64,000 nt of DNA from Mesorhizobium sp. Z1-4. Lineage in GTDB: Bacteria; Pseudomonadota; Alphaproteobacteria; Rhizobiales; Rhizobiaceae. Location of the stretch: assembly GCF_004000235.1 (NCBI RefSeq), contig NZ_RCIO01000006.1, forward strand, positions 1-64,000, read 5' to 3'. Positions 32,309-40,692 of the stretch are shown piece by piece. Below the pieces are notes generated by a model. It was given only the letters and a program-made list of their open reading frames with translations. It was not told where the DNA came from and made no database searches. A program made the translations under genes and the position numbers. Position 1 is the first letter of the stretch. Each line of letters begins with the position of its first letter.

Positions 32309-32769
32309 TGGTGACGTTCCTCGTAACGGCGGGTTCGTGGCTGCTCGGCAAGGTGATGTCGATAGCCGGGTCAAGCGTCGTGCGGGAAGCCATCGGCGTG
32401 TTCAACCGCACGCAGGACGGTAATGTTCGGCTGGCAGAGATCGACGCTGAGACCAAGAAGGTCATCTACACCAAGCACGCCGACAAGAGCACTGAACGGC
32501 AGGGCATGAAATTCAACGTGCCGGTGTTCGTAGCGGTGATTGCGCTGACCATCGGCGCACCGGCAACGCTGTTCTGGTCGGTCACGCTCTACAACATCTT
32601 CTGGTGGGAAAACGGGATCTGGCCGCAGGCATGGCAGATCGCCGCCTATCCGCCCTCCATGCAGATTTGGGCCAACATGGCGATGGAGTGGCTGTTTGAT
32701 CCCATGGGTCCGCCTGGGGCGGTCGGCGCCGCCGGCGTTGCTGGTTGGCTGACGGGCAAACGCAAATGA
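32308..32769 (+). CDS. membrane protein, holin candidate
   Basis: 153 residues. N-terminal amphipathic region (MVTFLVTAGSWLLGKVMSIAG), charged middle, then hydrophobic segments (VPVFVAVIALTIGAPATLFW, GPPGAVGAAGVAGWLTG). The WENGIWPQAWQIAAYPPSM segment is conserved in 3TM-type phage holin-like proteins. Overlaps both neighbours, as lysis genes often do. Confidence 0.7.
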   Translation: MVTFLVTAGSWLLGKVMSIAGSSVVREAIGVFNRTQDGNVRLAEIDAETKKVIYTKHADKSTERQGMKFNVPVFVAVIALTIGAPATLFWSVTLYNIFWWENGIWPQAWQIAAYPPSMQIWANMAMEWLFDPMGPPGAVGAAGVAGWLTGKRK

Positions 32770-33050
32770 GCTGGCGCTTCACCATCATTGTCGCGGGCCT
32801 GCTCGTGCTCGGCATGACGCTGGTCGCATTTGCGCAAAACCAGTCATGCGCGCCGATTGCGCACCTGATGCAATGGCTCGCGCAAGAATACAACGAGTTC
32901 CCGATCTTTGCTGGGCAGGGAACGCAGCCGGGGCAGCGCGTTATCGTCACGCGCGCCGATTCCGGCACATGGACTGTGATCGCGGTCTCGGGCGATGTCG
33001 CCTGCATGGTTGCATCAGGCAGGCAGTCCAAGATGGATAAGGGCACCTGA
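32766..33050 (+). CDS. exported small lysis-block protein
   Basis: 94 residues from ATG 32766. An N-terminal signal/anchor (MSWRFTIIVAGLLVLGMTLVAFAQ) precedes a soluble part with two cysteines. It could be a spanin-like or regulator protein, but no diagnostic lipobox is present. Confidence 0.6.
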   Translation: MSWRFTIIVAGLLVLGMTLVAFAQNQSCAPIAHLMQWLAQEYNEFPIFAGQGTQPGQRVIVTRADSGTWTVIAVSGDVACMVASGRQSKMDKGT

Positions 33051-33217
33051 AACATCGCGCGCTGGGGAGCAAGCGAAGTAGCGGGCCGGAATGCCGTTGG
33101 AGCGGCAAGCCGACCCTGACCACACACGATCATTGCCGGATCGCGATATGGCTGTGTCAAAGCGTAGCCGCCATTCGTTTCCGAATTACTGCCAACCCCG
33201 GATGAGCGAGGGCGAGA

Positions 33218-33526
33218 ATGACGCTTTGGGAGATCATTCAAAGTGACAAGGTTTGGCCCGCCATAGCGGGTATAGCAGGCGCGGCTGCGATGGCTGCCGC
33301 GGACTGGTCTAAGCCTTGGCGTTTTGTCCAGCATGTCGGGGTGGGGACGCTCTGCGCTGCCTTTGCAACGCCGGTGCTCTATCCCGCAATCGCGGCCGTC
33401 CTCGGCTGGCTCAATGTCGATCCCGGCCATCAGTATTCCGGGGCATCATTCGTCGTTGGCGCCTTCGGCATTTACGTCATGGAGCTCGCCAGGGCGGTAT
33501 TCAGGCACAAGACAAAAGGACGGTGA
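33218..33526 (+). CDS. small membrane protein, holin candidate
   Basis: 102 residues with three hydrophobic segments (VWPAIAGIAGAAAMAAAD, FVQHVGVGTLCAAFATPVLYP, GASFVVGAFGIYVMELA) and a basic C-terminus, the classic layout of a class I holin. Preceded by a 167-base gap in which I see nothing certain. Confidence 0.7.
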   Translation: MTLWEIIQSDKVWPAIAGIAGAAAMAAADWSKPWRFVQHVGVGTLCAAFATPVLYPAIAAVLGWLNVDPGHQYSGASFVVGAFGIYVMELARAVFRHKTKGR

Positions 33527-33528
33527 TC

Positions 33529-33996
33529 ATGGCAACCATGGTGCAGAGCGTTCAATACGGAGCCCGTGAGACCTGGTGGCGGTTTGTCTGGTTTCTGGCC
33601 GTCTTTGGTTCGCTTGTCGCCGTGCTCGCACTCCCGCCGGCCTCGTTCTGGTTCGATGTCGAGCGGGTCCATGTACATGATGCCGTTGAAGGCTCAACGC
33701 CGCTGATGGACGTCGATCGCACCATCAAGAGGCCGTTCCGCGGGCATTGGGTTGCCACCGTCATGCGAAAGAGCGGGAACGGCTTCTACACTTTCTGCAC
33801 TGCGAACGGAGAGAACGATTATTCGCCCGAGGCGCAGTTTCCCGACATCATCGATCTGAACTGGTGGACATGGCCGACGCGGTGCGTGCTGCCGGTTGGC
33901 ACCTATCAGTTGCGCACACTGTGGACAATCGAGCCGGCGATATTCCCGACCAAGGAGTTGCGCATCACCAGCAACGTGTTCCGAATTACCCGCTGA
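33529..33996 (+). CDS. membrane-anchored protein at the end of the lysis block
   Basis: 155 residues from ATG 33529, two bases after the previous stop. One N-terminal membrane anchor (FVWFLAVFGSLVAVLALPPASFWF) followed by a periplasmic beta-rich domain with two cysteines. Similar to phage proteins encoded beside holins; function unknown. Confidence 0.65.
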   Translation: MATMVQSVQYGARETWWRFVWFLAVFGSLVAVLALPPASFWFDVERVHVHDAVEGSTPLMDVDRTIKRPFRGHWVATVMRKSGNGFYTFCTANGENDYSPEAQFPDIIDLNWWTWPTRCVLPVGTYQLRTLWTIEPAIFPTKELRITSNVFRITR

Positions 33997-34010
33997 TCTT
34001 TTTATCTCCC

Positions 34011-34040
34011 GCCCAGTGGCTTCGGCTGCCGGGCTTTTTT
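34011..34040 (+). terminator. rho-independent terminator, end of late operon
   Basis: GCCCAGTGGC (34011-34020), loop TTCG, GCTGCCGGGC (34025-34034), T6 (34035-34040). Confidence 0.85.
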
Positions 34041-34078
34041 GCGTTTTCTGCAAAGAAGTCGCCTGATACCGTTATGCG

Positions 34079-34324
34079 ATGCGCGTCAACGGCACGATTC
34101 AGGAATGCATCGACAACGGCTATACGATCAGGGCCTATTGCCCAAACGGGCATAACAAGGCGATCGATCTGGTAGCGCTGGCCGACCGGCTTGGCGGCGA
34201 TCACTCGGCACTGAGGGACGCGCTCTTGCCCAAGCTGCGCTGTTCGAAATGTGGGGAGAAGGCCAACGCGGTCATCGCTTCGCCGCCCTCACGGGCCGAT
34301 GGATGGCCGGAGCGGAATCGTTGA
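34079..34324 (+). CDS. small zinc-ribbon-type protein
   Basis: 81 residues with two half-sites, AYCPNGH and LRCSKCG, that could bind one zinc ion. It lies after the late terminator and may be expressed from the prophage. Similar small proteins are common in Hyphomicrobiales. Function unknown. The following 195 bases (34325-34519) show nothing I can assign. Confidence 0.6.
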   Translation: MRVNGTIQECIDNGYTIRAYCPNGHNKAIDLVALADRLGGDHSALRDALLPKLRCSKCGEKANAVIASPPSRADGWPERNR

Positions 34325-34519
34325 ACTTCCGGGGTGTTTGGGGTAGTCTAAAATGGCACTCGGCTTGAAATAGTCGGGAGAGAGCGCGGCTCTTGAGGCA
34401 ACTGGCGTTCAGGCGTCCAGAATATCCTTTTTCCGCGAAGTCGTCGGATGCATACGGCGCGATTTCAGCGAGGTCCGCAAGGATAGCCAAGGATTGGGGT
34501 TTCCCGGTCGCCTCGCTTC

Positions 34520-34642
34520 TCACTCTCCAGCGATAATACTCAAACCCCAAAGCACGTACTTCACCCCTTCCAGTGCTATCATGATTATGAAGATGGCAAG
34601 CACCAGGTAGAATGTGCGATTGAAGCGGCGGAGGTCAGACAT
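34520..34642 (-). CDS. small single-pass membrane protein
   Basis: 40 residues from ATG 34642 (MSDLRRFNRTFYLVLAIFIIMIALEGVKYVLWGL), mostly one long membrane segment. It overlaps the end of the upstream zinc-ribbon gene by eight bases, which supports both. Confidence 0.5.
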   Translation of the reverse strand: MSDLRRFNRTFYLVLAIFIIMIALEGVKYVLWGLSIIAGE

Positions 34643-34805
34643 CGTTCGTGGGTTGAAACCCTGCGCACGATCCGCATTTAGGGCACCAGACAAGCTTGCC
34701 GGGCTTCCGCCACCCAGTCCAGCCGCAGTTACCGCATTCAACGGGTAAGCGTCGTGGCGGATCAGTTTTGACGACGATGCCGGGGAATTGCACCATCTCG
34801 CTCAT
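34635..34805 (-). CDS. 56-residue zinc-ribbon protein
   Basis: ATG 34805 to TGA 34635. Two CxxC knuckles in PVECGNCGWTGW and VWCPKCGSC indicate one zinc ribbon. Coding is supported by the preserved motif spacing and the overlap with the next gene. Too small for most gene finders. Confidence 0.65.
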   Translation of the reverse strand: MSEMVQFPGIVVKTDPPRRLPVECGNCGWTGWRKPGKLVWCPKCGSCAGFQPTNDV

Positions 34806-34838
34806 TGGCCTCAATCTCCTTCTATGTGGTGGGGTGGG

Positions 34839-35051
34839 CTAGCTGCCGTAAGTCTCTGCCAAAAATATGACTAGCCGCGCGAAGGCAAATCCTGCGAACA
34901 AGAACAGGAACATGCGCAACGGTCGTGGCCCTGCCGTAAGTTTGCGAATTTCAGGGTCGGTGAGGCTGACGAAGTCGCGATTTCCTGACCGATACACGTT
35001 TAGCTTACGGCCCAAACGGCGCTCCGCCCATTTGATGGTTTTCGTATCCAT
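34839..35051 (-). CDS. small membrane protein at the prophage right end
   Basis: 70 residues from ATG 35051 with GAGGAAGGAC upstream. A basic soluble part (TIKWAERRLGRKLNVYRSGNRDFVSLTDPEIRKL) is followed by one membrane helix (FLFLFAGFAFARLVIFLA). Last gene assigned to the prophage. Confidence 0.65.
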   Translation of the reverse strand: MDTKTIKWAERRLGRKLNVYRSGNRDFVSLTDPEIRKLTAGPRPLRMFLFLFAGFAFARLVIFLAETYGS

Positions 35052-35281
35052 AGTCCTTCCTCACGTTACACAAGCTATAGGGAATGGGGCTTGGAATTGG
35101 GGCACGGGGCGAGTTCTCTAACAGAATCAAGGGGCGCCCTTTGGGCAATTGGTTTCGCAACACCTTGATATCTCACGATTATGCCACACTTCTCGACCGC
35201 ACCATTCCCTTCCTTCACTATCCGAATCAGGCTGTCCTTCGCGCTTGGCGAAAGGACGCCTTCGTTGCGGAAGGGGAGCCC

Positions 35282-36244
35282 GTGCAGCTTCGATATCTTG
35301 TCATCACAGCCAAGTTGGCGGTCGGTGCGGGCCTGATCTATCTGCTCGTGCGTAATGCCGGTCTGCGTGAGGTTTGGGCGGTTCTGAAAACCGCGCAGCC
35401 GGTCTATGCGGCTGCTTCGGTCGCCTGCTTCGTTCTTGTGGTCGTCGTTAATGCGCTGCGGTGGCGCGCGGTGTTCGATGTGCTTGGAACGCAGCTGCCG
35501 CGCAGTGTGGCGGTATGGGGGACATTCGAGGGAATGTTCTTCAACCTGTTCCTGCCGACGGGCGTGGGCGGCGATGTCGTTCGTGCCTACCGCGCATATG
35601 ACCACGGTTTGACGGCAAGGCGTGCCGCCGAATGTGGGTTGATCGACCGCGCATTCGGCCTGTGGGGGCTTGCGGCGGCAGTCGCGGTTGCCGCGGCGTT
35701 TTCGACCGCACTCACACTTGTGCCGGGATGGCAGATATTGGCTGCGGGCGCAGTTGTCGTTGTTGCGGGTGGTCTGGCTGTCGCCTGGGGGACCAAGTTC
35801 ATTCCGGATTCGCGCCGCGGCTGGGCCGGGCGCATCACCGAGTTCCTGCGAACATATGCCGGTGTCGTGCACGCGCGCCGCTTCTGGACTGCAATCGTGC
35901 CGTTGCTTGCCGTCGCCAATCTCCTGATTGGCGCCAGCGCCTGGATGGCCGCGATGAGCCTGGGCCTGGACGCAAGCCTTGCCGACATGACGATCGTGAT
36001 CGAGGGCGGCGCCTTGACCGCGATGGTCCCGATATCGATAGGCGGCTGGGGGGTGCGCGAAGGCACGTCGGCGTTTCTGCTCAATGCAATGGGGCATCCC
36101 CTGCCGGCTGCGATCGCGGCGTCGGCGCTGATGGGGCTTGTACTGGCAGTCATTGGTCTGATCGGCGCTTTGGTCTGGATGCTGTTGCCGTACCGCCGTT
36201 TGCCTGGCCGCAGCGCGGATGTGGATAGCCGGCCGCCGCCGTGA
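35282..36244 (+). CDS. LPG synthase TM-like (UPF0104) membrane protein
   Basis: 320 residues from GTG 35282, with GGAAGGGGAG upstream; the longer frame lacks support. Eight or so membrane segments and the pattern VVVVNALRWRAVF, FFNLFLPTGVGGDVVRAY, AALTAMVPISIGGWGVREG are characteristic of the flippase-like membrane domain family (PF03706). The substrate is probably a lipid-linked molecule. First chromosomal gene to the right of the prophage. Confidence 0.85.
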   Translation: MQLRYLVITAKLAVGAGLIYLLVRNAGLREVWAVLKTAQPVYAAASVACFVLVVVVNALRWRAVFDVLGTQLPRSVAVWGTFEGMFFNLFLPTGVGGDVVRAYRAYDHGLTARRAAECGLIDRAFGLWGLAAAVAVAAAFSTALTLVPGWQILAAGAVVVVAGGLAVAWGTKFIPDSRRGWAGRITEFLRTYAGVVHARRFWTAIVPLLAVANLLIGASAWMAAMSLGLDASLADMTIVIEGGALTAMVPISIGGWGVREGTSAFLLNAMGHPLPAAIAASALMGLVLAVIGLIGALVWMLLPYRRLPGRSADVDSRPPP

Positions 36245-36348
36245 GGCTAGCAGCGCTATCCGCTGCAGCCGGGCAGAATTCCTTTTGAGTTCGCTTCAAT
36301 GGCGCGCTAGACCAATTGGTGTCGCCGCATTCGAACGAGGAGGGCCTG

Positions 36349-37770
36349 TTGGAAAATCAGCAACATGACGTCCCTTCGAATGAGGAATGGGACGGCGACG
36401 ACCGCTCCGACATCTACGGTGAAGACGGCGCGATCCTGCCCGAGTTTCTGGCTCATGTCGGCGCTGCCATCGGCGATCGCGACATCCTCGCACTGCGACA
36501 GGACGTGGGCTCGCTTCACCAGTCGGAGGTAGGCGATCTTCTTGAGGCGCTGATACCGGAGCAGCGCCGCGCTCTGATCGACCTGCTTGGCAACGATTTC
36601 GATTTTTCCGCCCTGACCGAGGTCGACGATGCGATCCGCGCGCAGATCGTCGATGCGCTGCCGAACGAGCAGATCGCTCGCGCCATGGCGGAACTCGATT
36701 CCGATGACGCGGTCTACATTCTGGAAGATCTCGACCAGGCCGATCAGGACGAGATTCTCGCCAAGCTGCCCTTCACGGAACGGGTGCGCCTGCGCCGCTC
36801 ACTGGCCTATCCCGAAGAGTCCGCCGGGCGTCGCATGCAGACCGAGTTCGTCGCCGTTCCGCCGTTCTGGACGGTCGGCCAGACGATCGACTACATGCGC
36901 GAGGAACAGGACCTCCCCGAGAGTTTCAGCCAGATTTTCGTTATCGACCCGACGTTCCATCTTCTCGGCGCTGTCGATCTCGACCGCATTCTGCGCACCA
37001 AGCGCGGCGTCAAGATCGACGAGGTGATGCACGAGACGCGCCATGCCGTGCCTGCCCAGATGGATCAGGAAGAAGCGGCCCAGATTTTCGAGCAATACGA
37101 CCTTCTCTCGGCCGCAGTGGTGGACGAGAACGAGCGCCTCGTCGGCGTTCTGACCATCGACGACGTGGTCGACGTCATTCAGCAGGAGGCGGAGGAAGAC
37201 CTGCTGCGCATGGGCGGCGTGGGCGACGAGGAACTGTCCGACACTGTGGCCGCAACGACGCGCTCGCGTGTGCCGTGGCTGCTGGTCAACCTGGCAACTG
37301 CGATTGTCGCCTCGCTGGTGATTGGCCTTTTCGATGCAACGATTCAGCAAATGGTGGCGCTCGCCATCTTGATGCCAATCGTCGCTTCGATGGGCGGCAA
37401 TGCCGCAACGCAGACAATGACGGTCACGGTGAGGGCACTCGCGACCCGCGATCTCGATATCTACAATGCCGGCCGCATCATTCGCCGCGAAACGGTCGTC
37501 GGCATTCTCAATGGCGTCGTCTTCGCAATCGTGATGGGCGTGGTGGCGTCCCTTTGGTTCGACGACATCACACTTGGCGTCATCATCGGAACCGCCATGG
37601 TGATCAACATGCTGGCTGCAGCGCTGGCCGGCATATTGATACCGCTTCTGCTCGACCGGTTCGGCATCGACCCGGCCATCGCTTCATCGGTCTTCGTCAC
37701 AACGGTAACGGACGTGGTCGGCTTCTTCGCCTTCCTGGGCCTGGCCAGTTGGTGGTTCGGCTTCGGTTGA
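36349..37770 (+). CDS. mgtE: magnesium transporter MgtE
   Basis: 473 residues from TTG 36349, chosen because GAGGAGG lies five bases upstream. An N-terminal MgtE_N helical domain (residues 30-140), two CBS domains (about 145-270; VPAQMDQEEAAQIFEQYDLLSAAVVDE, VGVLTIDDVVDVI) and a five-helix membrane domain with the pore signature MPIVASMGGNAATQTMTV. The CBS and N domains gate the channel according to cytosolic Mg2+. Ends three bases from the convergent OmpA gene. Confidence 0.92.
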   Translation: MENQQHDVPSNEEWDGDDRSDIYGEDGAILPEFLAHVGAAIGDRDILALRQDVGSLHQSEVGDLLEALIPEQRRALIDLLGNDFDFSALTEVDDAIRAQIVDALPNEQIARAMAELDSDDAVYILEDLDQADQDEILAKLPFTERVRLRRSLAYPEESAGRRMQTEFVAVPPFWTVGQTIDYMREEQDLPESFSQIFVIDPTFHLLGAVDLDRILRTKRGVKIDEVMHETRHAVPAQMDQEEAAQIFEQYDLLSAAVVDENERLVGVLTIDDVVDVIQQEAEEDLLRMGGVGDEELSDTVAATTRSRVPWLLVNLATAIVASLVIGLFDATIQQMVALAILMPIVASMGGNAATQTMTVTVRALATRDLDIYNAGRIIRRETVVGILNGVVFAIVMGVVASLWFDDITLGVIIGTAMVINMLAAALAGILIPLLLDRFGIDPAIASSVFVTTVTDVVGFFAFLGLASWWFGFG

Positions 37771-37773
37771 TGC

Positions 37774-38427
37774 CTATTTCAGCGGCGAGAGCTGGATCTC
37801 GACCCGCCGGTTGAGCGCGCGGCCTTCAGGCGTTGCGTTGGTTGCGACCGGTCGCGATTCGCCATAGCCCTGAATAAAGAAGCGCCGGCTGTCGATGCCC
37901 TGCGCATTCAGATAGGTCGCAACTGAAAGCGCGCGGCGCTGCGAAAGGTCGATATTGTAGCCTTCGTCGCCCGTTGCGTCGGTATGCCCGTAAACGTCGA
38001 CCAGCGTACGGTTGAACTTCGCCAGCACAACGGCCACGGCGTTGAGCGTCGGATAGAAGCCCGTGCTCACCGTGTCCTGATCGGTCGGGAAGGTGATGTT
38101 GGACGGCATGTTGAGGATGATGTTTTCGCCAACGCGCGTCACGCTTACGCCGGTGCCTGCGAGCTGCGCCCGCAATTCGGCTTCCTGGCTGTCCATATAG
38201 GCGCCGATGCCGCCGCCGGCGAGCGCGCCGATGCCTGCACCGATAAGCGCTGCGTTGCGGTTTCCGCCGCCGCCGATCACGAGTCCGGCAACGGTGCCGA
38301 CACCGGCGCCGATCAGCGCACCACCGGCCGTGTTGCTGAGCTTTCGCTCACCGGTAAACGGGTCGGTCGTGCAGCCGGCTGCAAACACGGCTGCGGCAAA
38401 TACAATGGCGGTATTTCTTTTCAACAT
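37774..38427 (-). CDS. OmpA-family lipoprotein
   Basis: 217 residues. Signal peptide with lipobox (AAVFAAGC), then glycine-zipper segments (AGGALIGAGVGTVAGLVIGG, ALIGAGIGALAGGGIGAYMDS) and a C-terminal OmpA domain (VYGHTDATGDEGYNIDLSQRRALSVATYL, GYGESRPVATN, GRALNRRVEI) that binds peptidoglycan. Homologous to YiaD. Outer-membrane anchored. Confidence 0.9.
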   Translation of the reverse strand: MLKRNTAIVFAAAVFAAGCTTDPFTGERKLSNTAGGALIGAGVGTVAGLVIGGGGNRNAALIGAGIGALAGGGIGAYMDSQEAELRAQLAGTGVSVTRVGENIILNMPSNITFPTDQDTVSTGFYPTLNAVAVVLAKFNRTLVDVYGHTDATGDEGYNIDLSQRRALSVATYLNAQGIDSRRFFIQGYGESRPVATNATPEGRALNRRVEIQLSPLK

Positions 38428-38555
38428 GACTTGGAATCCTCTCCACCCGCTACCTAACAGGCAGAAATGCGCGGCACAATGACGTGTTTGAAGTCGAAAT
38501 GCGGCCAATTCTGGGTTGAAAATCTGCGGCCGGCGTCCGGCTGCTGCCCGCGGGA

Positions 38556-39629
38556 TCAGTCCGTGCGGTAGATCAGCCAGCTTTTGCGCGCCGGCGGTTT
38601 GTCGGCAACCGGGAACTTCGTCACCCGGTTGCGGCCGCCGTTTTTCGACGCATAGAGTGCCTGATCTGCCTTGGCGTAGAGGTCGTCCGCGCTGGTGGCC
38701 TCGGATGCCATGCATACGCCGACCGAAACGGTGATCGTTTCATCGAGGGCGAGCCCTGAATTGTCCCGGAACGAAGCCTTTTCGATTGCCCTGCGAATGT
38801 CTTCTCCGACTCGCAAGGTCGCCTCTTCGCTCAGGCCTTCGACAATGATGCCGAATTCTTCGCCGCCGGTGCGCGCAACCGGCATGTTGTCTGCAGCGCA
38901 GGTGCGCAGGATGTGCGACAGCTGCTGCAATACGTGGTCTCCCGTAGGATGGCCGTAGCGGTCGTTCACTTCCTTGAAACGGTCGACATCGGCAACAATG
39001 AGCGCGTTGAAAAGACGCCCTTTTTCATCCTGGTAGATCGCAGCCATCGCCCGATCGAAGGCTCTGCGGTTGTCCAACTGTGTGAGCGGGTCGGTGTCGG
39101 CGAGTTTCTTGTATTCGACCAGTTTGGTCTTCACGTCCTCCAGTTCGGCGGACCGGTCGGCGATCGACGACGCAATCTGGCGGCCCTGTTCGATCGTGGA
39201 ATCGGTTGCAACGGCCATGATGCCGACAATCTTGCGCAAAATGTCGACGTTGAGTGCTCGGTGCCCGCTCAACCCGGCCGAAGTGCGGTCCAGTATCGTC
39301 CCGTATTTCTCGAGCGAATTGCGCTCGCGCATCAACAGCCTCATCACCTCTTCGATCTTTTCGGTGATCTGGTCATGCGCGCTTTCGACGATGCCCTCGC
39401 GGTTGTTCAGAGCGAAAAAATCGCGCGACAGCTGGTCGAGATCCAACTGGGTCGGGCGCGGTCCGAGCTTGGAAAGCGCCACTCGCAGCGCTTCGTTGGA
39501 GCCCGCATAGGCTTCGTAATAGAGTTCATAGTTGCGGGGCAGGCCGATGACGCCGGCTTTGCTCATGACTTCCACGACGGACTGAGCGGTGTCCTTGACG
39601 CCTTCCGATATGGCCATCGACGCCTGCAT
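38556..39629 (-). CDS. diguanylate cyclase, GGDEF domain
   Basis: 357 residues from ATG 39629 (MQASMAISEG), with GGAGTGGGG upstream. The N-terminal two-thirds are helical; residues about 190-345 form a GGDEF domain with TDPLTQLDNRRAFDRAM and an active-site RTGGEEFG. The residues before it (CAADNMPVA) lack an RxxD inhibitory site. Product c-di-GMP. Confidence 0.9.
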   Translation of the reverse strand: MQASMAISEGVKDTAQSVVEVMSKAGVIGLPRNYELYYEAYAGSNEALRVALSKLGPRPTQLDLDQLSRDFFALNNREGIVESAHDQITEKIEEVMRLLMRERNSLEKYGTILDRTSAGLSGHRALNVDILRKIVGIMAVATDSTIEQGRQIASSIADRSAELEDVKTKLVEYKKLADTDPLTQLDNRRAFDRAMAAIYQDEKGRLFNALIVADVDRFKEVNDRYGHPTGDHVLQQLSHILRTCAADNMPVARTGGEEFGIIVEGLSEEATLRVGEDIRRAIEKASFRDNSGLALDETITVSVGVCMASEATSADDLYAKADQALYASKNGGRNRVTKFPVADKPPARKSWLIYRTD

Positions 39630-39785
39630 GTGCCCCACTCCGAAACAGCCACAGTGCATTTTATGCGCATGTGGCTGAACTGCCGCGCAGGCTCATGAAA
39701 GCTGCGCGCGAATTGCAACCACGGGAACGCTAGCAGCGCGCAGCTAACGCACGGTTAATTGCGTGTAACCGCCGACACAATTGTA

Positions 39786-40613
39786 TCAGCCGTCCCAGAC
39801 CGGTGAGAATTCGAAGTCGCAGATTCGATTGTTGGCTGCCTGCAGAGCCGAGATTGCGTGCATTTCCGCTTCAGTGAGCTCGAAACCGAAGACATCGAGA
39901 TTCTCGGCCAGCCGTTCGCGTCGCGTGGTGCGTGGAATGGCGATCACGCCAGGCTGCTGAACATGCCACCGCAGGACGATTTGCCCCGGCGTCCGGCCGT
40001 GTTTCGCTGCCGCCTCGGCGACGGCCGGTTCGTGCAGGATATCGAGCCCGCGTCCGAGGGGGCAGTAGGAGACCATGGCCATTCCCGCTGCCCGGCACGC
40101 CGCCAGCACCTTCGACTGGTCGAGCTTCGGATGGTATTCGACCTGATTGGCCGAAAGCGAATGGCCGGCCAGTGACATGGCATCGGCGAGCAGCGCGGTC
40201 GGAAAGTTGGAAACGCCGATATTGCGGGTGAGCCCGTCCTTCAGCGCCGCCTCAAGAGCGCCGATGGTCTCGCTCAGCCGAATGGCCGGGTTCGGCCAAT
40301 GGATGAGAAGCAGATCGACCTGTTCGAGGCCGAGGCGATCGAGGCTCTGTTCCGCCGAGCGCCGGAAATCGGCCGCCGCTAGGTCGGTCGGCCAGACCTT
40401 TGTGGTAACGAACAGTTCGTCGCGCGGCACGCCGGCGCGGGCGATGCCGCGGCCCACATCGTCCTCGTTCTTGTACATTGCTGCCGTATCGATGTGGCGG
40501 TAGCCGGTTTCGATCGCCGCCTGGACGAGATCGGCGCACTGGTCGCCCCGCAAGGTCCAGGTTCCAAGGCCGATTGAAGGAATGTGCGCACCGTTGGCAT
40601 CGACAGAATGCAA
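39786..40613 (-). CDS. aldo/keto reductase
   Basis: 275 residues. Catalytic tetrad visible: D in RHIDTAAMYKN, Y in the same motif, K in VTTKVWP, H in LLLIHWPNP. NADPH-binding segment IPRTTRRERLAENLDVF near the end. AKR5-like family; substrate is a carbonyl compound, unknown. Confidence 0.9.
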   Translation of the reverse strand: MHSVDANGAHIPSIGLGTWTLRGDQCADLVQAAIETGYRHIDTAAMYKNEDDVGRGIARAGVPRDELFVTTKVWPTDLAAADFRRSAEQSLDRLGLEQVDLLLIHWPNPAIRLSETIGALEAALKDGLTRNIGVSNFPTALLADAMSLAGHSLSANQVEYHPKLDQSKVLAACRAAGMAMVSYCPLGRGLDILHEPAVAEAAAKHGRTPGQIVLRWHVQQPGVIAIPRTTRRERLAENLDVFGFELTEAEMHAISALQAANNRICDFEFSPVWDG

Positions 40614-40692
40614 GTCCGTTCTCCGGTTGAGCGGTGAGGTGATTTACGTGCTATCGCGGCGTATGCGGATTCTGCATCGCGGAGATGACCTA

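Larger units (their letters stand above)
1..35100. mobile_element. prophage, SU10-like podovirus, left end outside window
   Basis: A contiguous block of phage modules: leftward early operon, CI/Cro-type switch, replication genes, Ro60-Y RNA pair, terminase-portal-scaffold-capsid, tail and ejection proteins, fibres, lysis genes. The capsid protein resembles the SU10 major capsid family (DUF5309) and no tape-measure or contractile-sheath gene is present, which suggests a short-tailed podovirus. No integrase gene is seen, so it probably lies to the left of position 1. The right border falls between the last small phage gene (35051) and the first chromosomal start (35282); its exact base is not determined. 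A near-palindrome at 35127-35142 is the only distinctive feature in that gap. Confidence 0.93.

Noticed and set aside
32582-33430. Long leftward open frame of 282 codons through the lysis block
   Set aside because: It runs antisense to three genes with membrane segments and good starts, and its translation is Arg/Pro-rich without folding features.
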